A stretch of DNA of 61,781 bases. Origin: Longimicrobium sp. (lineage in GTDB: Bacteria; Gemmatimonadota; Gemmatimonadetes; Longimicrobiales; Longimicrobiaceae). Both the position numbers and the translations under genes were made by a program. Under the pieces are notes generated by a model, which was given only the letters and a program-made list of their open reading frames with translations, did no database searches and was not told the origin of the DNA. The stretch covers positions 1 through 61,781 of the forward strand of contig DASVWD010000079.1 in NCBI GenBank assembly GCA_036389795.1, written 5' to 3'. How positions within the stretch are numbered: the first letter of the stretch is position 1; every line of letters starts with the position of its first letter. Positions 31,594 through 40,371 of this stretch are shown here, one piece after another.

Positions 31594-32621
31594 GCGTCGC
31601 GGTCGAGCGCTTCGCCGGCCCCGCGGCCGAGTGGGACGCCTTCGTGGCGGCGCGTCCCGAGGCCACGCACTGCCACCTCCACGCCTGGAAGCGGGTGATC
31701 GAGGGCGTCTACGGCCACGACTGCCCCTACCTCTCGGCCCGCGACGGCGAGGGGCGGCTCACCGGCGTCCTCCCCCTGGCCGACGTGCGCGCGCTGGGGT
31801 TCGGGCGCTTCTTCGTCTCCCTGCCGTACCTGAACTACGGCGGGCCGCTGGGCGACGCGGAGTCCGTCCGCGCCCTCGCCGCGCGCGCGGCGGCGATGGC
31901 GTCGGAGGCCAGGGCGGACCTGCTGGAGCTGCGCTGCGCCGCGCCGGTCGACGCGGGGCTCGCGCGGGTGGACGAGAAGGTGACGTGCGTCCTCGACCTC
32001 CCCGCGGGGGGCGCGGACGCGCTCTGGGCCGCCTTCCCCGCCAAGCTGCGCAGCCAGGTGCGCCGTCCCGAGAAGGAGGGGGCGGAGATCCGCTTCGGCC
32101 CGGGCGAGCTGGACGCCTTCTTCGCCGTCTTCGCGCGCAACATGCGCGACCTGGGGACGCCCACGCACCCGCGGGCGTTCTTCGCCGCGCTGCTGGGCGA
32201 GCTGGGCGAGCGGGCGTGGATCGGGTGCGTGCACCTGGGCGGGCGCCCCGTGGCGGGCGGCTGCGCGGTGCGGCACGGCTCGACGGTCGAGATGGTGTGG
32301 GCGTCGTCGCTGCGCGAGGCGAGCGCGGCCGCGCCCAACATGCTGCTCTACTGGGCGTTCCTGCGCCGGGCGGCGGAGGAGGGGCTCGCGACGTTCGACT
32401 TCGGCCGGTGCACGCCCGGGGGCGGGACGCACCGCTTCAAGCGGCAGTGGGGCGCGCGCGACGTGCCGCTGCCGTGGTACCGCGCGCTCCGCCGGCCGGG
32501 CGCCGCCGCCCCCGCGGCGGACCGCGGCGCCTATGCGCTGGGCGCGCGCGTGTGGCGGCGCCTCCCGCTGGCCGTGGCCAACCTGCTGGGCCCCTCCATC
32601 CGCGGCGCCATCCCGTCGTGA
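31590..32621 (+). CDS. FemAB-like GNAT protein (XrtA/PEP-CTERM associated)
   Basis: A 343-residue acyltransferase-fold protein with two GNAT-like domains. Characteristic segments are THCHLHAWKRVIEGVYGH near residue 30, FFVSLPYLNYGGPL near 75, AFPAKLRSQVRRPEKEG near 150 and TFDFGRCTPGGGTHRFKRQW near 270. The family is the FemAB-related group regularly found with XrtA-type exopolysaccharide loci, perhaps transferring an aminoacyl group to a glycan. GTG start, coupled to the deacetylase upstream and to the aminotransferase-like gene downstream by 4-nt overlaps. Confidence 0.88.
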   Translation: MSVAVERFAGPAAEWDAFVAARPEATHCHLHAWKRVIEGVYGHDCPYLSARDGEGRLTGVLPLADVRALGFGRFFVSLPYLNYGGPLGDAESVRALAARAAAMASEARADLLELRCAAPVDAGLARVDEKVTCVLDLPAGGADALWAAFPAKLRSQVRRPEKEGAEIRFGPGELDAFFAVFARNMRDLGTPTHPRAFFAALLGELGERAWIGCVHLGGRPVAGGCAVRHGSTVEMVWASSLREASAAAPNMLLYWAFLRRAAEEGLATFDFGRCTPGGGTHRFKRQWGARDVPLPWYRALRRPGAAAPAADRGAYALGARVWRRLPLAVANLLGPSIRGAIPS

Positions 32622-33847
32622 CTCCCTTCCGCCACGTCCCCCCCGCGCACTCGCCGCTCCCGGCCCGCGCGCTCGCCGCCGGCCTGCGCGCGGCGCTGGG
32701 CGCGCACGACGCGTCGCTGCGCGCCGCCGAGCTGGTGGAGCGCGACTGGGGCGCGCGCGACGTGCTCCTGGCCGGCAGCGGCACCGCGGCGCTCGCGCTG
32801 GCCCTGCGCGCCGCGGCCGCCTCGCGCCCCGGCGCGCCCGCCGCCCTTCCCGCCTACGGCTGCTACGACCTGGCGACGGCGGCCGACGGCGCGGACCTCC
32901 CCGTCGTCCTCTACGACGTCGATCCGGAGACGCTGGCGCCCGACCCGGCTTCGTTCGACCGCGCGCTGGCGGCCGACCCGTGCGCGGTGGTCGTCGTGCA
33001 CCACTGCGGCGTGCCCGTGGACGTGGAACGCCTCGCCGGGCGCGTGGCGGACGCGGGGGCGCTGCTGGTGGAGGACGCGGCGCAGGCGGTGGGCGCGCGG
33101 ATCGGTGAGCGGGCGGCGGGGTCGCTCGGCCCGGTGGCGGTGCTCAGCTTCGGGCGGGGGAAGGGGCTCACCGGCGGGGCGGGCGGCGCGCTGCTGGCGC
33201 ACGACGGCGCGGGCGAGGCGGTGGTGCGGCGCGCGCGGCTGCACGTCTCCGGCACGCGCTCCGGCTGGCGCGAGCTGGCGGGGGCGGCGGCGCAGTGGGC
33301 GCTCGCCCGGCCGTCGCTGTACGCGCTCCCCGCCGCGCTCCCCTTCCTGCGCCTGGGGGATACGGTCTACCGCGCGCCGGAGCCGCCGGAGCCGCTCTCC
33401 CGCGCCGCGGCGGCGATCCTCGCCGCCGGATGGGAGGAGTCGCTCCACGAGGCCGCCGTCCGCCGCCGCAACGCCGGCCGGCTGCAGTGGGCCCTCGCCG
33501 CCGCCGGCGCGCGCGTCCCGCGGCCGCCGGCGAACGCCACGGCGGGCTTCCTCCGCCTGCCGGTCCTGGCCGACGGGGAAGCAGGCCGCGCCCGCGCCGC
33601 CTCGCCCGGCGCGCGGCGGCTGGGGATCATGCCCGGCTATCCGCGCGCCCTCTGCGACCTGGAGGGCTTCCGCGCGCGCGTCGCCAACGCGGACGACGGC
33701 TTCCCCGGCGCGCGGCGGCTGGCGGAGGCGCTCTTCACCCTTCCCACCCACTCGCACCTCGCCGAGGCGGACCTGCGGCGGCTGGAGGCGTGGATCGCCG
33801 GGGAGCGCGCGGCGCCACTGGTCGCGGGGAGATCCGCGCCGGCCTGA
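32618..33847 (+). CDS. DegT/DnrJ/EryC1/StrS-type PLP-dependent protein
   Basis: A 409-residue fold-type I PLP enzyme. LLAGSGTAALALALRA is near residue 50, LLVEDAAQAVGA near 150 and SFGRGKGLTGGAGGAL near 180, the last carrying the expected Schiff-base Lys. Relatives transaminate keto-sugar nucleotides to amino sugars, which suits a polysaccharide locus; sequence is more divergent than usual in the C-terminal half, so another PLP reaction is possible. GTG start overlapping the FemAB-like stop. It is the last gene of a four-gene run starting with the phosphatase. Confidence 0.82.
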   Translation: MTPFRHVPPAHSPLPARALAAGLRAALGAHDASLRAAELVERDWGARDVLLAGSGTAALALALRAAAASRPGAPAALPAYGCYDLATAADGADLPVVLYDVDPETLAPDPASFDRALAADPCAVVVVHHCGVPVDVERLAGRVADAGALLVEDAAQAVGARIGERAAGSLGPVAVLSFGRGKGLTGGAGGALLAHDGAGEAVVRRARLHVSGTRSGWRELAGAAAQWALARPSLYALPAALPFLRLGDTVYRAPEPPEPLSRAAAAILAAGWEESLHEAAVRRRNAGRLQWALAAAGARVPRPPANATAGFLRLPVLADGEAGRARAASPGARRLGIMPGYPRALCDLEGFRARVANADDGFPGARRLAEALFTLPTHSHLAEADLRRLEAWIAGERAAPLVAGRSAPA

Positions 33848-33991
33848 TCCGGGGAAGGCGGACCGGGCGCGAGCGAGATCCGCGTCGAAGCCGCGGCCTC
33901 GGCACCGGAGGGGCGGGGCAGGGATGCGAGGAGCCTGGGAAAGCCCTCCAGCCCACGTTCCGGCAGCGGCCGAACGGAGCCTGGCGACGGC

Positions 33992-34291
33992 TTACCGGAG
34001 GTCGGGGTCGTCGGGCCGAAGTTCCTGTGCCGCATGTCTGACGGTGAGCACGATCAGGTAGTCGGGATCGAGCCGGTAGATCACGCGGTAGCGTCCATGG
34101 ATGATTTCACGCAGGTCGGACCGCGTCGACTCCGGTACGGACCGCCCGCTCAGGGGGAAGCGCTCCAGGTGCCGTACGGACGCGAAGATCGAATCGACCC
34201 AGTCCGCGGCCGCCTGGGGGCGGTCACGCGCGATGTACTCCCCGATTTCGACAACCCGCTCCAGGGCGAGGGGAGACCAGATGAGCTTCAC
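33992..34291 (-). CDS. RelE/ParE-family toxin
   Basis: A 99-residue toxin candidate with the ParE pattern: WSPLALERVVEIGEYIARDR, FASVRHLERFPLSGRSVPE, then LREIIHGRYRVIYRLD and a strand IVLTVRHAAQEL. ParE members inhibit gyrase and RelE members cleave mRNA; the residues visible favour ParE. It starts inside the antitoxin gene (4-nt ATGA overlap), the usual coupling. Convergent with the DegT-like gene. Confidence 0.88.
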   Translation of the reverse strand: MKLIWSPLALERVVEIGEYIARDRPQAAADWVDSIFASVRHLERFPLSGRSVPESTRSDLREIIHGRYRVIYRLDPDYLIVLTVRHAAQELRPDDPDLR

Positions 34292-34569
34292 CGGCGGAGG
34301 CGGGCGAGAACTCGCTGCCTGGCTTCGTCGTGTTCGATGCCCTCGCCGCGCGCGATCTGTTCCTCGGCGACGCGGACGTCCTCCAGGAGCTCGGCGCGCT
34401 CGACCAGCCGCTCGTACTCCGCGACGCCCAGGAGCACGGCCGCGCTCCGGCCGTGCTGGGTCAGCACGATGGGCCGGTGAGTGGCCTGCACCTGCTCGAC
34501 GAACGAAGCGGCGTTCGCTCGGAACTCGGACAGCGGGCGGACGTCTTCACTGAATCGGATGCTCGCCAT
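34288..34569 (-). CDS. Phd/YefM-family antitoxin
   Basis: A 93-residue antitoxin. The DNA-binding N-terminal part has RPLSEFRANAASFVEQVQAT, RPIVLTQHGRSAAVLL and GVAEYERLVERAELLED; the C-terminal Arg/Glu-rich tail would bind the toxin. It should neutralise the ParE-like protein and repress its own promoter; an inverted repeat at 34597-34618, 28 nt before the start, is a good operator candidate. Confidence 0.9.
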   Translation of the reverse strand: MASIRFSEDVRPLSEFRANAASFVEQVQATHRPIVLTQHGRSAAVLLGVAEYERLVERAELLEDVRVAEEQIARGEGIEHDEARQRVLARLRR

Positions 34570-34596
34570 GGATTATCCCCCTGATAAGTACGCTTT

Positions 34597-34618
34597 GACG
34601 TACCATTCAAGGTACGTC
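34597..34618. promoter_or_regulatory. Operator candidate of the toxin-antitoxin module
   Basis: GACGTACC-ATTCAA-GGTACGTC, a perfect 8-bp inverted repeat with a 6-nt spacer, immediately upstream of the antitoxin gene in an AT-richer patch. Phd-type antitoxins commonly bind such palindromes. Confidence 0.55.
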
Positions 34619-34688
34619 CCCGACGTGCTGCAGGCAAGCGCGCCAGGCTCCTTCCTGGAAACGACCGCCACGGACTCGCTGATAGGCG

Positions 34689-35264
34689 CTACTCGCCTCC
34701 GGCGTAGGCCGCCGCACGCGCTTCACCGACCCTGACCTGCTCTGGACTGAGGCGAGGCCGCAGCTTCCACAGGTCCGCGCGGGCGTCCTTCGCGATCTCC
34801 CCCTCGGTCGCGTCGCTCGACCTGCCGGCGATCAGGATCGCGGCCCGGAAGCGCGCGTACGCCTCCACGGGGTCGGGCGCGCGGAGCTTTCCATCCCGCG
34901 CGACCTGGCCGAGATGCCAGTGCGCCTCGGACTGCCCACCGGTGGCGGCCTCCCGCCAGAGCGCGACCGCTTCCGCGGGCGCTGCGGGCATCCCGTACCC
35001 GTGGTAGAGCAGGAATCCCAGGTTGTTCTTCGCGCTCAGGTCGCCCTGCGCCGCGGCCTGGCGCCAGAGCGCGCCCGCCTTCGCGTAGTCCCGCGGCACC
35101 TTCTCGCCGCGGTAGAACTGCACCGCCAGGTTGTACCGGGCCTGCCGGTCGCCGAGCGCGGCGTCGATGGCGAGGGCCTGCAGCTCGGCGTCGCACGCCG
35201 CCTTGCGCTGGCATCCCGCCGTCGCGAGGAGCAGGACGAGGATTGCACGGGAGAGGGGTCGCAT
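34689..35264 (-). CDS. Sel1-repeat lipoprotein
   Basis: A 191-residue protein with a lipobox-type signal (LLLATAGC, Cys18) and Sel1-like repeats: DRQARYNLAVQFYRGEKVPR, DYAKAGALWRQAAAQGD, NNLGFLLYHGYGMPAAP and AEAVALWREAATGGQ. Sel1 proteins are TPR-like scaffolds for protein-protein contact; no partner can be named. It is lipid-anchored by inference. Confidence 0.82.
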   Translation of the reverse strand: MRPLSRAILVLLLATAGCQRKAACDAELQALAIDAALGDRQARYNLAVQFYRGEKVPRDYAKAGALWRQAAAQGDLSAKNNLGFLLYHGYGMPAAPAEAVALWREAATGGQSEAHWHLGQVARDGKLRAPDPVEAYARFRAAILIAGRSSDATEGEIAKDARADLWKLRPRLSPEQVRVGEARAAAYAGGE

Positions 35265-35331
35265 CGGTGTCGGGAGTCGTTCTGGCGAAATCCGCGCGGG
35301 GGAGCTCCGGCGGCGCGGCGGACGTCGGTAA

Positions 35332-35796
35332 TCAGGGCCTGTGCGGAAATCCGCAAGCCCTCCGCATGAATCTGGAAAAGCGCAGGAGCGTGATGGCGAG
35401 GTTCCCGCCTACCAGCCAGAGCCACATGACGACGAAGATCAGCACCGGAGGCCGGGACATCCCGGCCATGGTGGTGAGCCAGACTGCCAGGAGCAGGACC
35501 GCGACGGTGCTGCCCACCACCATTCCGGTGAACCGGAGCCGGTAGCACACCAGCGGTCCCGCGGGCGTCTCTTCGACCGTGAACGAGCCCGTGCTGATGG
35601 AGACGAGCAGGTTCCAGTTCGTCACCCAGCGGAAGGAGCCGCCGCGGAAGTGGATCGTCGCTCCCTCCCGGCGGATCCACCTGGGCTTGTGGGGTGCGAG
35701 GGCCCTCTCCAGCCGTCGCAGGAGCGCCTCGCGCTCGTCCGGCTGCTCCGGGTCGCGGGGGACCTGGAGGCAGCCGTGCCAGTCGAAGGGAAGCAC
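35332..35796 (-). CDS. Membrane protein of unknown function (154 aa)
   Basis: The N-terminal ~85 residues are soluble, with FRGGSFRWVTNWNLLVSIST and a beta-rich segment (FTVEETPAGPLVCYRLRFTG). Two membrane segments follow (VVGSTVAVLLLAVWLTTMAG and LIFVVMWLWLVGGNLAITLL). No family recognised. It follows the Sel1 gene on the same strand in the upstream direction. Confidence 0.6.
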   Translation of the reverse strand: MLPFDWHGCLQVPRDPEQPDEREALLRRLERALAPHKPRWIRREGATIHFRGGSFRWVTNWNLLVSISTGSFTVEETPAGPLVCYRLRFTGMVVGSTVAVLLLAVWLTTMAGMSRPPVLIFVVMWLWLVGGNLAITLLRFSRFMRRACGFPHRP

Positions 35797-35999
35797 GGAT
35801 CGGTAGCTCGGGGGTGGGGTAGGCTGCCGCCGTCGCGTAACATACTCTGCCTGGCGCTCCGGCGCGCGTCGACGGGTGGGAGGCGCTCTTCACGCTCTCG
35901 CGCACTCGCAACGCGCCGACGCAGACCCGCGGCGGCGCCTGCGTTTCCACCAGGTGGCGCTTGCCCGGTTCGTCTCCCCGAAATCTCCCCGATACCGCA

Positions 36000-36854
36000 A
36001 TGGAGCTTCACCGATTCGCCCGGGCGGCCGCGCTGTGTTGCGCGGTGGCGTCGTGCCTTCCCCCGCCGCTGCCGGCGCAGCGGTACGGCGCGGGGGACGA
36101 GGTGGCCGTCGCCGCGGTCAACGCGGCGCTGGGCGGCCTCACGACGGGAGTCTGGCGCGTGGTGCACGGCAGGCGGTTCACCGACGGGATGCTGACGGGG
36201 ATGGCCGGGGGCGCGCTGGGATACGCGGGGAAGCGGGTGGCGGTGGAGCGCTTCTTCGGGGCGGGGCTGCTGGGGCGCGAAGTCGGCGCGGTGGGCGCCT
36301 CCCTGGTCCGCAACTCCGCGGATGGACGCCCGGCGCTGGAGCGCGTCATGCTCCCGCTGGGCCCGGTGCGCTTCTACGTCACCCCCCGCGAGCCGGCGCC
36401 CGTGCGGGTGCGGCTCGACGCGACGGCGACCGCGTACGCCGTCTACCAGGCCTTCCGGGCGAACCATGCGCTGGACCTGGAACAGAGCCTCTCCGCGGGG
36501 GCGGTCGTCTTCCGCGTCTACGGCGGCGGGGACGGCGTCTACGCGGGGCAGGAGGACGCGTACACGATCCTCCTCTTCTATCCCGCCGAGCGGCGGCCGC
36601 TCACCCCCGAGGAGAGGAGAGCGGTCGGGATCACCGCGGGCCACGAGCGCGTCCACGTCCTGCAGGACGACCAGATGTTCCTGTACGTCGCGTCTCCGCT
36701 CGAAGACCGCCTGCTCCCCGCGCGGAAAGGGCTCCTGCGGCACGTCGACGTGGGCCTGGCCACTCCGCTCCTGTGGCGGGGGCTCAGCAACCTGATCGAG
36801 TACGAAGACCGGCCGTGGGAAGACGAGGCGGAGATCCTCAGCCTCCGCCGTTGA
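36000..36854 (+). CDS. Secreted or membrane-associated protein of unknown function
   Basis: A 284-residue protein with a signal-peptide-like N-terminus (FARAAALCCAVASCL). A glycine-rich hydrophobic middle (MLTGMAGGALGYAGKRVAVE) is followed by a domain containing ITAGHERVHVLQDDQMFLYV; the spaced His residues (HERVH) could bind metal but do not match a family I know. The start at 36000 gives the signal peptide. The last 17 nt overlap the convergent deacetylase gene. Confidence 0.6.
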   Translation: MELHRFARAAALCCAVASCLPPPLPAQRYGAGDEVAVAAVNAALGGLTTGVWRVVHGRRFTDGMLTGMAGGALGYAGKRVAVERFFGAGLLGREVGAVGASLVRNSADGRPALERVMLPLGPVRFYVTPREPAPVRVRLDATATAYAVYQAFRANHALDLEQSLSAGAVVFRVYGGGDGVYAGQEDAYTILLFYPAERRPLTPEERRAVGITAGHERVHVLQDDQMFLYVASPLEDRLLPARKGLLRHVDVGLATPLLWRGLSNLIEYEDRPWEDEAEILSLRR

Positions 36855-37704
36855 GCCCGGGCGAGGCGGCCGCTTCCGTCGGTGGCCGGAACAGCAGCTC
36901 GAAGCCCAGGTGGGCGGGGGAGAGGTGCCAGGGCGAGACCGGCGCGCGGCGCAGGCGGAAGGGGTCGTCGCCGGGGGCCACGGTGCCGCCGTACGCGGAG
37001 AGGCAGCAGCGGAAGCCGGCCCGCGCCACCCGCGCGCGGTTCTCCTCCGTCATCCGGTGCGCGGCGCCGTAGGGGAAGCTGAAGAGGGTGACCGGGGCGC
37101 CCAGCTCGCGCTCCAGCCGCGCCCTGCACCCCGCGATCTCGCGCTCCGCCGCCTCGCCGTGCGTCCGCCCCAGGTCCGCGTGCGAGAGGGTGTGGGCGCC
37201 GATCTCGAAGCCCTCGGCGTGCAGGGCGCGCACCTGGTCCCAGGTCATCCACTCGGCGCGCGCGCCGTACTCCGCGTCCCACCAGGGCTGCGTGCGCGAG
37301 CCGATCAGCTCCGCCGCCACGAAGAAGCACGCCGGCAGCCCCCGCGCCCGCAGCAGCGGCGCCGCCACCTCGTAGTTGTCGCGGTAGCCGTCGTCGAAGG
37401 TGATGGCGAGCCTCCCGCCCGCGCTCCCGCCCGCCTCCAGCCGCGCCAGCAACTCCGAGAGCGGCACCACGCGGAAATGGCGGGCGAAGAAGTCCAGGTA
37501 GCGCGCGAACTCGTCCCGCGAGCAGCCGATCGGGTTCCCCCGCACCCGGTCGTCCACGCGGTGGAAGGCCACGATCACCCCGCGCCGCCCGAAGAGCACC
37601 CGGTGCGCCCCCGACGCGAAGAGCGGCGCCGCCAGCCAGTGCTTGAGCCGGAGCCGGCGCCACTGCGCGCTCCCCGGCACCGGCGCGCACGCCGCCGCGC
37701 TCAC
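36838..37704 (-). CDS. Polysaccharide deacetylase (NodB fold)
   Basis: A 288-residue carbohydrate esterase 4 family protein. VIVAFHRVDDRV is near residue 45, the catalytic TFDDGYRDNYE near 100, and the metal HxxxH motif in IGAHTLSHADLG near 160; FSFPYGAAHRMTE follows. It probably N-deacetylates a glycan or peptidoglycan-like substrate. GTG start at 37704, coupled by a 4-nt overlap to the ATP-grasp gene upstream. The same deacetylase/ATP-grasp pairing recurs at 59687-61710. Confidence 0.9.
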   Translation of the reverse strand: MSAAACAPVPGSAQWRRLRLKHWLAAPLFASGAHRVLFGRRGVIVAFHRVDDRVRGNPIGCSRDEFARYLDFFARHFRVVPLSELLARLEAGGSAGGRLAITFDDGYRDNYEVAAPLLRARGLPACFFVAAELIGSRTQPWWDAEYGARAEWMTWDQVRALHAEGFEIGAHTLSHADLGRTHGEAAEREIAGCRARLERELGAPVTLFSFPYGAAHRMTEENRARVARAGFRCCLSAYGGTVAPGDDPFRLRRAPVSPWHLSPAHLGFELLFRPPTEAAASPGLNGGG

Positions 37705-38987
37705 GCGCCCTCCGCCGCCGGACCCGGAGCCAGCGCCGCCCGCCGCTCGGCCTCCGCCCGCTGCACCGCGGGCGCGGCGGAGCGGCGGCGCCCTGGGACC
37801 AGCCGCCTGCCGGCCGCGCGCACCCCGCGCAGCGCCGTCGCCCCCGCCACGCGCAGGAAGGGGCGCAGGTCGTCGCGGGCGAACCAGGCCGCCTCCTCCA
37901 CCCCGCGCAGCGAGCGCAGGTAGCCGCCGAGGCCCAGCGAGCCCTCGCGGAAGTAGTCGAGCACCGACTCCAGGTCGCGCTCCTCCACCATCCACCGGCG
38001 TCCCGCGTACTCCGCCGCGGCCGGGAGCGGCTGGCCGGTGAGGTCCAGGTACAGCCAGCGGGCCACGTCCATCCCCGCGCGGTCCACGAACAGGCGGAAG
38101 GTGGAGCCGATGCGCGGGTTGGGGTCCAGCAGCTTGTAGCCGCCGTCGCGCGCGTCGTAGCGCCAGCCGATGTCGAGGATGCCGCGATAGCTGACCTTGC
38201 GCATGAAGTCGGCGGTGAGGCGATACACCTCCGGGTTCTCCAGGCAGATCCCCAGGCTGGTGGAGCCGGTGTGCACCGGGTGCTGCCGCAGCTTCTTCCC
38301 CGTGAACCCGGCCACGCACCCCGAGTCCGCGCCGAAGTAGCCGTTGAACATCCAGATGGTGTCGTCGCCGCCGGGGATGTACTCCTGCAGCATCAGGTTG
38401 GGCTCCCGCGGGTCCTCCAGCGCCTTGTACCGCTCGCGCAGCTCCGCCGCGTCGCGGACGATCGCCATCTTCACCCCCGTGCGCGCCTGCAGCCGGAGTC
38501 CGTCGATCCCCTTGAGCATCACGGGGAACGCCGCCGAGGCCGCGAACGCCTCCACGTCCGCCGCGCACTGGGGGAAGACGGTCTCGGGGGTGGGGACGTC
38601 GAGCCGGCGGCAGAGGTGGTAGAGCGCGCGCTTGTCGCAGAGCGCCCGCACCAGTTCCGGCGGGTTGCGCTGGAAGAGGTAGCGCCCGGAGAGCTCGTCC
38701 GCGTGCTCGGCCACCAGGAGCGCCGCGTCGTCGGAGGTGGGGACCAGGATCGAGCGCTCCGCCGGTGCGGAGCGCAGCAGGAAGTCGACGGTGGCGCGCG
38801 GGTCGGAGCGGGCGACGCTCCACACCGCGCGGCCGCGGCAGTAGCGCGAGGCGAACGCCGGCGCGCGCGGGTCGCCGTCGATCCCGTGCACGGCCACGCC
38901 CCAGCGCCCCAGGCTCCGCGCGATCCCCAGCCCGCCGTGGTGGAACCCCAGCACCACCACCGGCACCGACGCATCGACTCCCTTCAT
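37701..38987 (-). CDS. ATP-grasp ligase of a polysaccharide locus
   Basis: A 428-residue ATP-grasp protein of the carbamoyl-phosphate-synthase-like type. VVVLGFHHGGLGIARSLG begins the pre-ATP-grasp domain, CDKRALYHLCRRLDVPTP marks the fold entry, FPVMLKG and LMLQEYIPGGDD bind nucleotide, and LLDPNPRIGSTFRLF carries the Mg site Asn/Arg. Members ligate a carboxylate to an amine or thiol; the substrate is unknown. It is followed by a coupled NodB deacetylase. The start at 38987 has a GAGCGG leader. Confidence 0.85.
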   Translation of the reverse strand: MKGVDASVPVVVLGFHHGGLGIARSLGRWGVAVHGIDGDPRAPAFASRYCRGRAVWSVARSDPRATVDFLLRSAPAERSILVPTSDDAALLVAEHADELSGRYLFQRNPPELVRALCDKRALYHLCRRLDVPTPETVFPQCAADVEAFAASAAFPVMLKGIDGLRLQARTGVKMAIVRDAAELRERYKALEDPREPNLMLQEYIPGGDDTIWMFNGYFGADSGCVAGFTGKKLRQHPVHTGSTSLGICLENPEVYRLTADFMRKVSYRGILDIGWRYDARDGGYKLLDPNPRIGSTFRLFVDRAGMDVARWLYLDLTGQPLPAAAEYAGRRWMVEERDLESVLDYFREGSLGLGGYLRSLRGVEEAAWFARDDLRPFLRVAGATALRGVRAAGRRLVPGRRRSAAPAVQRAEAERRAALAPGPAAEGA

Positions 38988-39221
38988 CCGCTCGATCCGT
39001 TCGAGAGAAGAAATCTGCCGAGCTTGAACGGCGAAACTGCAAACGGCAACTACAGGGTTTGGGCGTGTCCCCCGTGCCGGGTGCCGGGCTGCGCGCGCGG
39101 TAATGCAGCAAACAACGCTGCCTAACCGCGCCGGGCCCCGGTCGTGCCAAACCCCGGCACGCCCGTGTCCCGGCCCTCCGGGCGCGCATCCCTCACGCGG
39201 GTCTCTGGCGGACCTCGAACC

Positions 39222-39419
39222 CACCGTAGGGGCGAGGCATGCCTCGCCCGCGCCAGCCCACGCCCGCGTTAACGGCCCCCGGCGATCCGAGGCCTGCCTC
39301 CGCGATGTGTTTCGTAGGGGCGAGCATGCGAGTCCGTGCGGAGGCGGCCCGTGCACAGGCCCCGCCTCTCGCGCATGGACTGGCGTCCGCCGGTCGAGGC
39401 ATGCCTCGCCCCTACGAAT
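39222..39419 (+). repeat. Palindromic dispersed element, partial copy plus copy B
   Basis: A truncated element (CGTAGGGGCGAGGCATGCCT, from 39224) is followed by a full ~119-bp copy (39301-39419) that starts CGCGATGTGTTTCGTAGGGG and ends CATGCCTCGCCCCTACG. The full copy aligns end to end with 52604-52720 and with the complement of 14532-14650. The whole gap 38988-39597 contains no gene. Confidence 0.8.
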
Positions 39420-39445
39420 GGGTTCGATCTCGCCCCGTCATGTCC

Positions 39446-39471
39446 ACCCTCTCCCGAAGTTGGGAGAGGGT
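39446..39471. terminator. Hairpin past the comB-like gene
   Basis: ACCCTCTCCC pairs with GGGAGAGGGT around GAAGTT, 127 nt beyond the comB stop codon on the minus strand. Strong stem, no T-run. Confidence 0.45.
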
Positions 39472-39597
39472 TGCCGCTCTAAGGCGGCGGGTGAGGGCCC
39501 CCCGCGCGGCGCCGAAGCTCGCCCCGCACGGACAAACCTCGCCCGGCAACCGCCCACGGAACGGGGGAGGTGGCGAGCCTTAGCGAGCCGGAGGGGG

Positions 39598-40371
39598 CTA
39601 CGCCGCCGCCTCCTCCCGCTCCGTCACCGCCTCGACCCCGAACACGCGCTCGCCGGTGATCGCCCGGCGCACCACCACCTCGCCGTCCTCCACCGCGAAG
39701 ACGTGGTGCAGGTCGTTGACGTGCGCCAGGACGAAGTCCAGGTCGCGCAGCTGTCCGCTCCGGCGCAGGTAGTCCACGCTGCGGCTCTCGTCCTTCCAGC
39801 CGTCCACCGGCGCGCCGCGCCAGCGCGCCAGCAGGTGCCGCGTGAAGTCGTTCTCCGGCGCGAAGCCGGCGCGCACCAGCCCCTCGGCCACCAGGGCGCA
39901 GCAGCGCTGGTCCTCCTCGCGGAACTCGCCGCGCGTGCCGGCGCCCACCACGGCCACGCGCGGGTAGCGGGCGGCCAGGTGCGCCACCAGCGCCCCGTAG
40001 TTGCGCAAGGACCCCAGGTAGAGCACGTCGCCGCCCGCCGCGTTGTGCACCAGCTGCGTCCCCGACGACGACAGCAGCACCAGCGGCCGCTCGGGCTCGC
40101 CCAGCACGGCCACCTGGGCCGGGCTGTTGGTGAGGTCGAAGCCGAACGGCATGTTCCCCCCCAGCTCGCCGCAGAGGAGCGGCCGCTCCAGCAGCGCCGC
40201 CACCGCGGCGGCCGCGTCCAGCGTCGGCACCGGGAAGCAGCGCCGCCCGGCGGCCGCGGCGGTCACCGCCGTGGTGGTGGCGCGGATCACGTCGACCGCC
40301 ACCACCGCCCAGCCGCGGCCGTAGCGGAGCGCGCTCTCGGGGAGGAAGTCCACCACCACCGTGCGGCTCAT
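39598..40371 (-). CDS. comB: 2-phosphosulfolactate phosphatase (ComB)
   Basis: A 257-residue protein matching ComB, which hydrolyses 2-phospho-3-sulfolactate to 3-sulfolactate. Family segments are VVAVDVIRATTTAVTAAAAG near residue 25, LCGELGGNMPFGFDLTNSP near 65, LLSSSGTQLVHNAAGG near 100 and VGAGTRGEFREEDQRCCALV near 145. In methanogens the product goes to coenzyme M; in some bacteria sulfolactate is an end product. Its start overlaps the comA stop by 4 nt, so it is the last gene of a coupled four-gene operon read toward lower coordinates. Confidence 0.92.
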   Translation of the reverse strand: MSRTVVVDFLPESALRYGRGWAVVAVDVIRATTTAVTAAAAGRRCFPVPTLDAAAAVAALLERPLLCGELGGNMPFGFDLTNSPAQVAVLGEPERPLVLLSSSGTQLVHNAAGGDVLYLGSLRNYGALVAHLAARYPRVAVVGAGTRGEFREEDQRCCALVAEGLVRAGFAPENDFTRHLLARWRGAPVDGWKDESRSVDYLRRSGQLRDLDFVLAHVNDLHHVFAVEDGEVVVRRAITGERVFGVEAVTEREEAAA

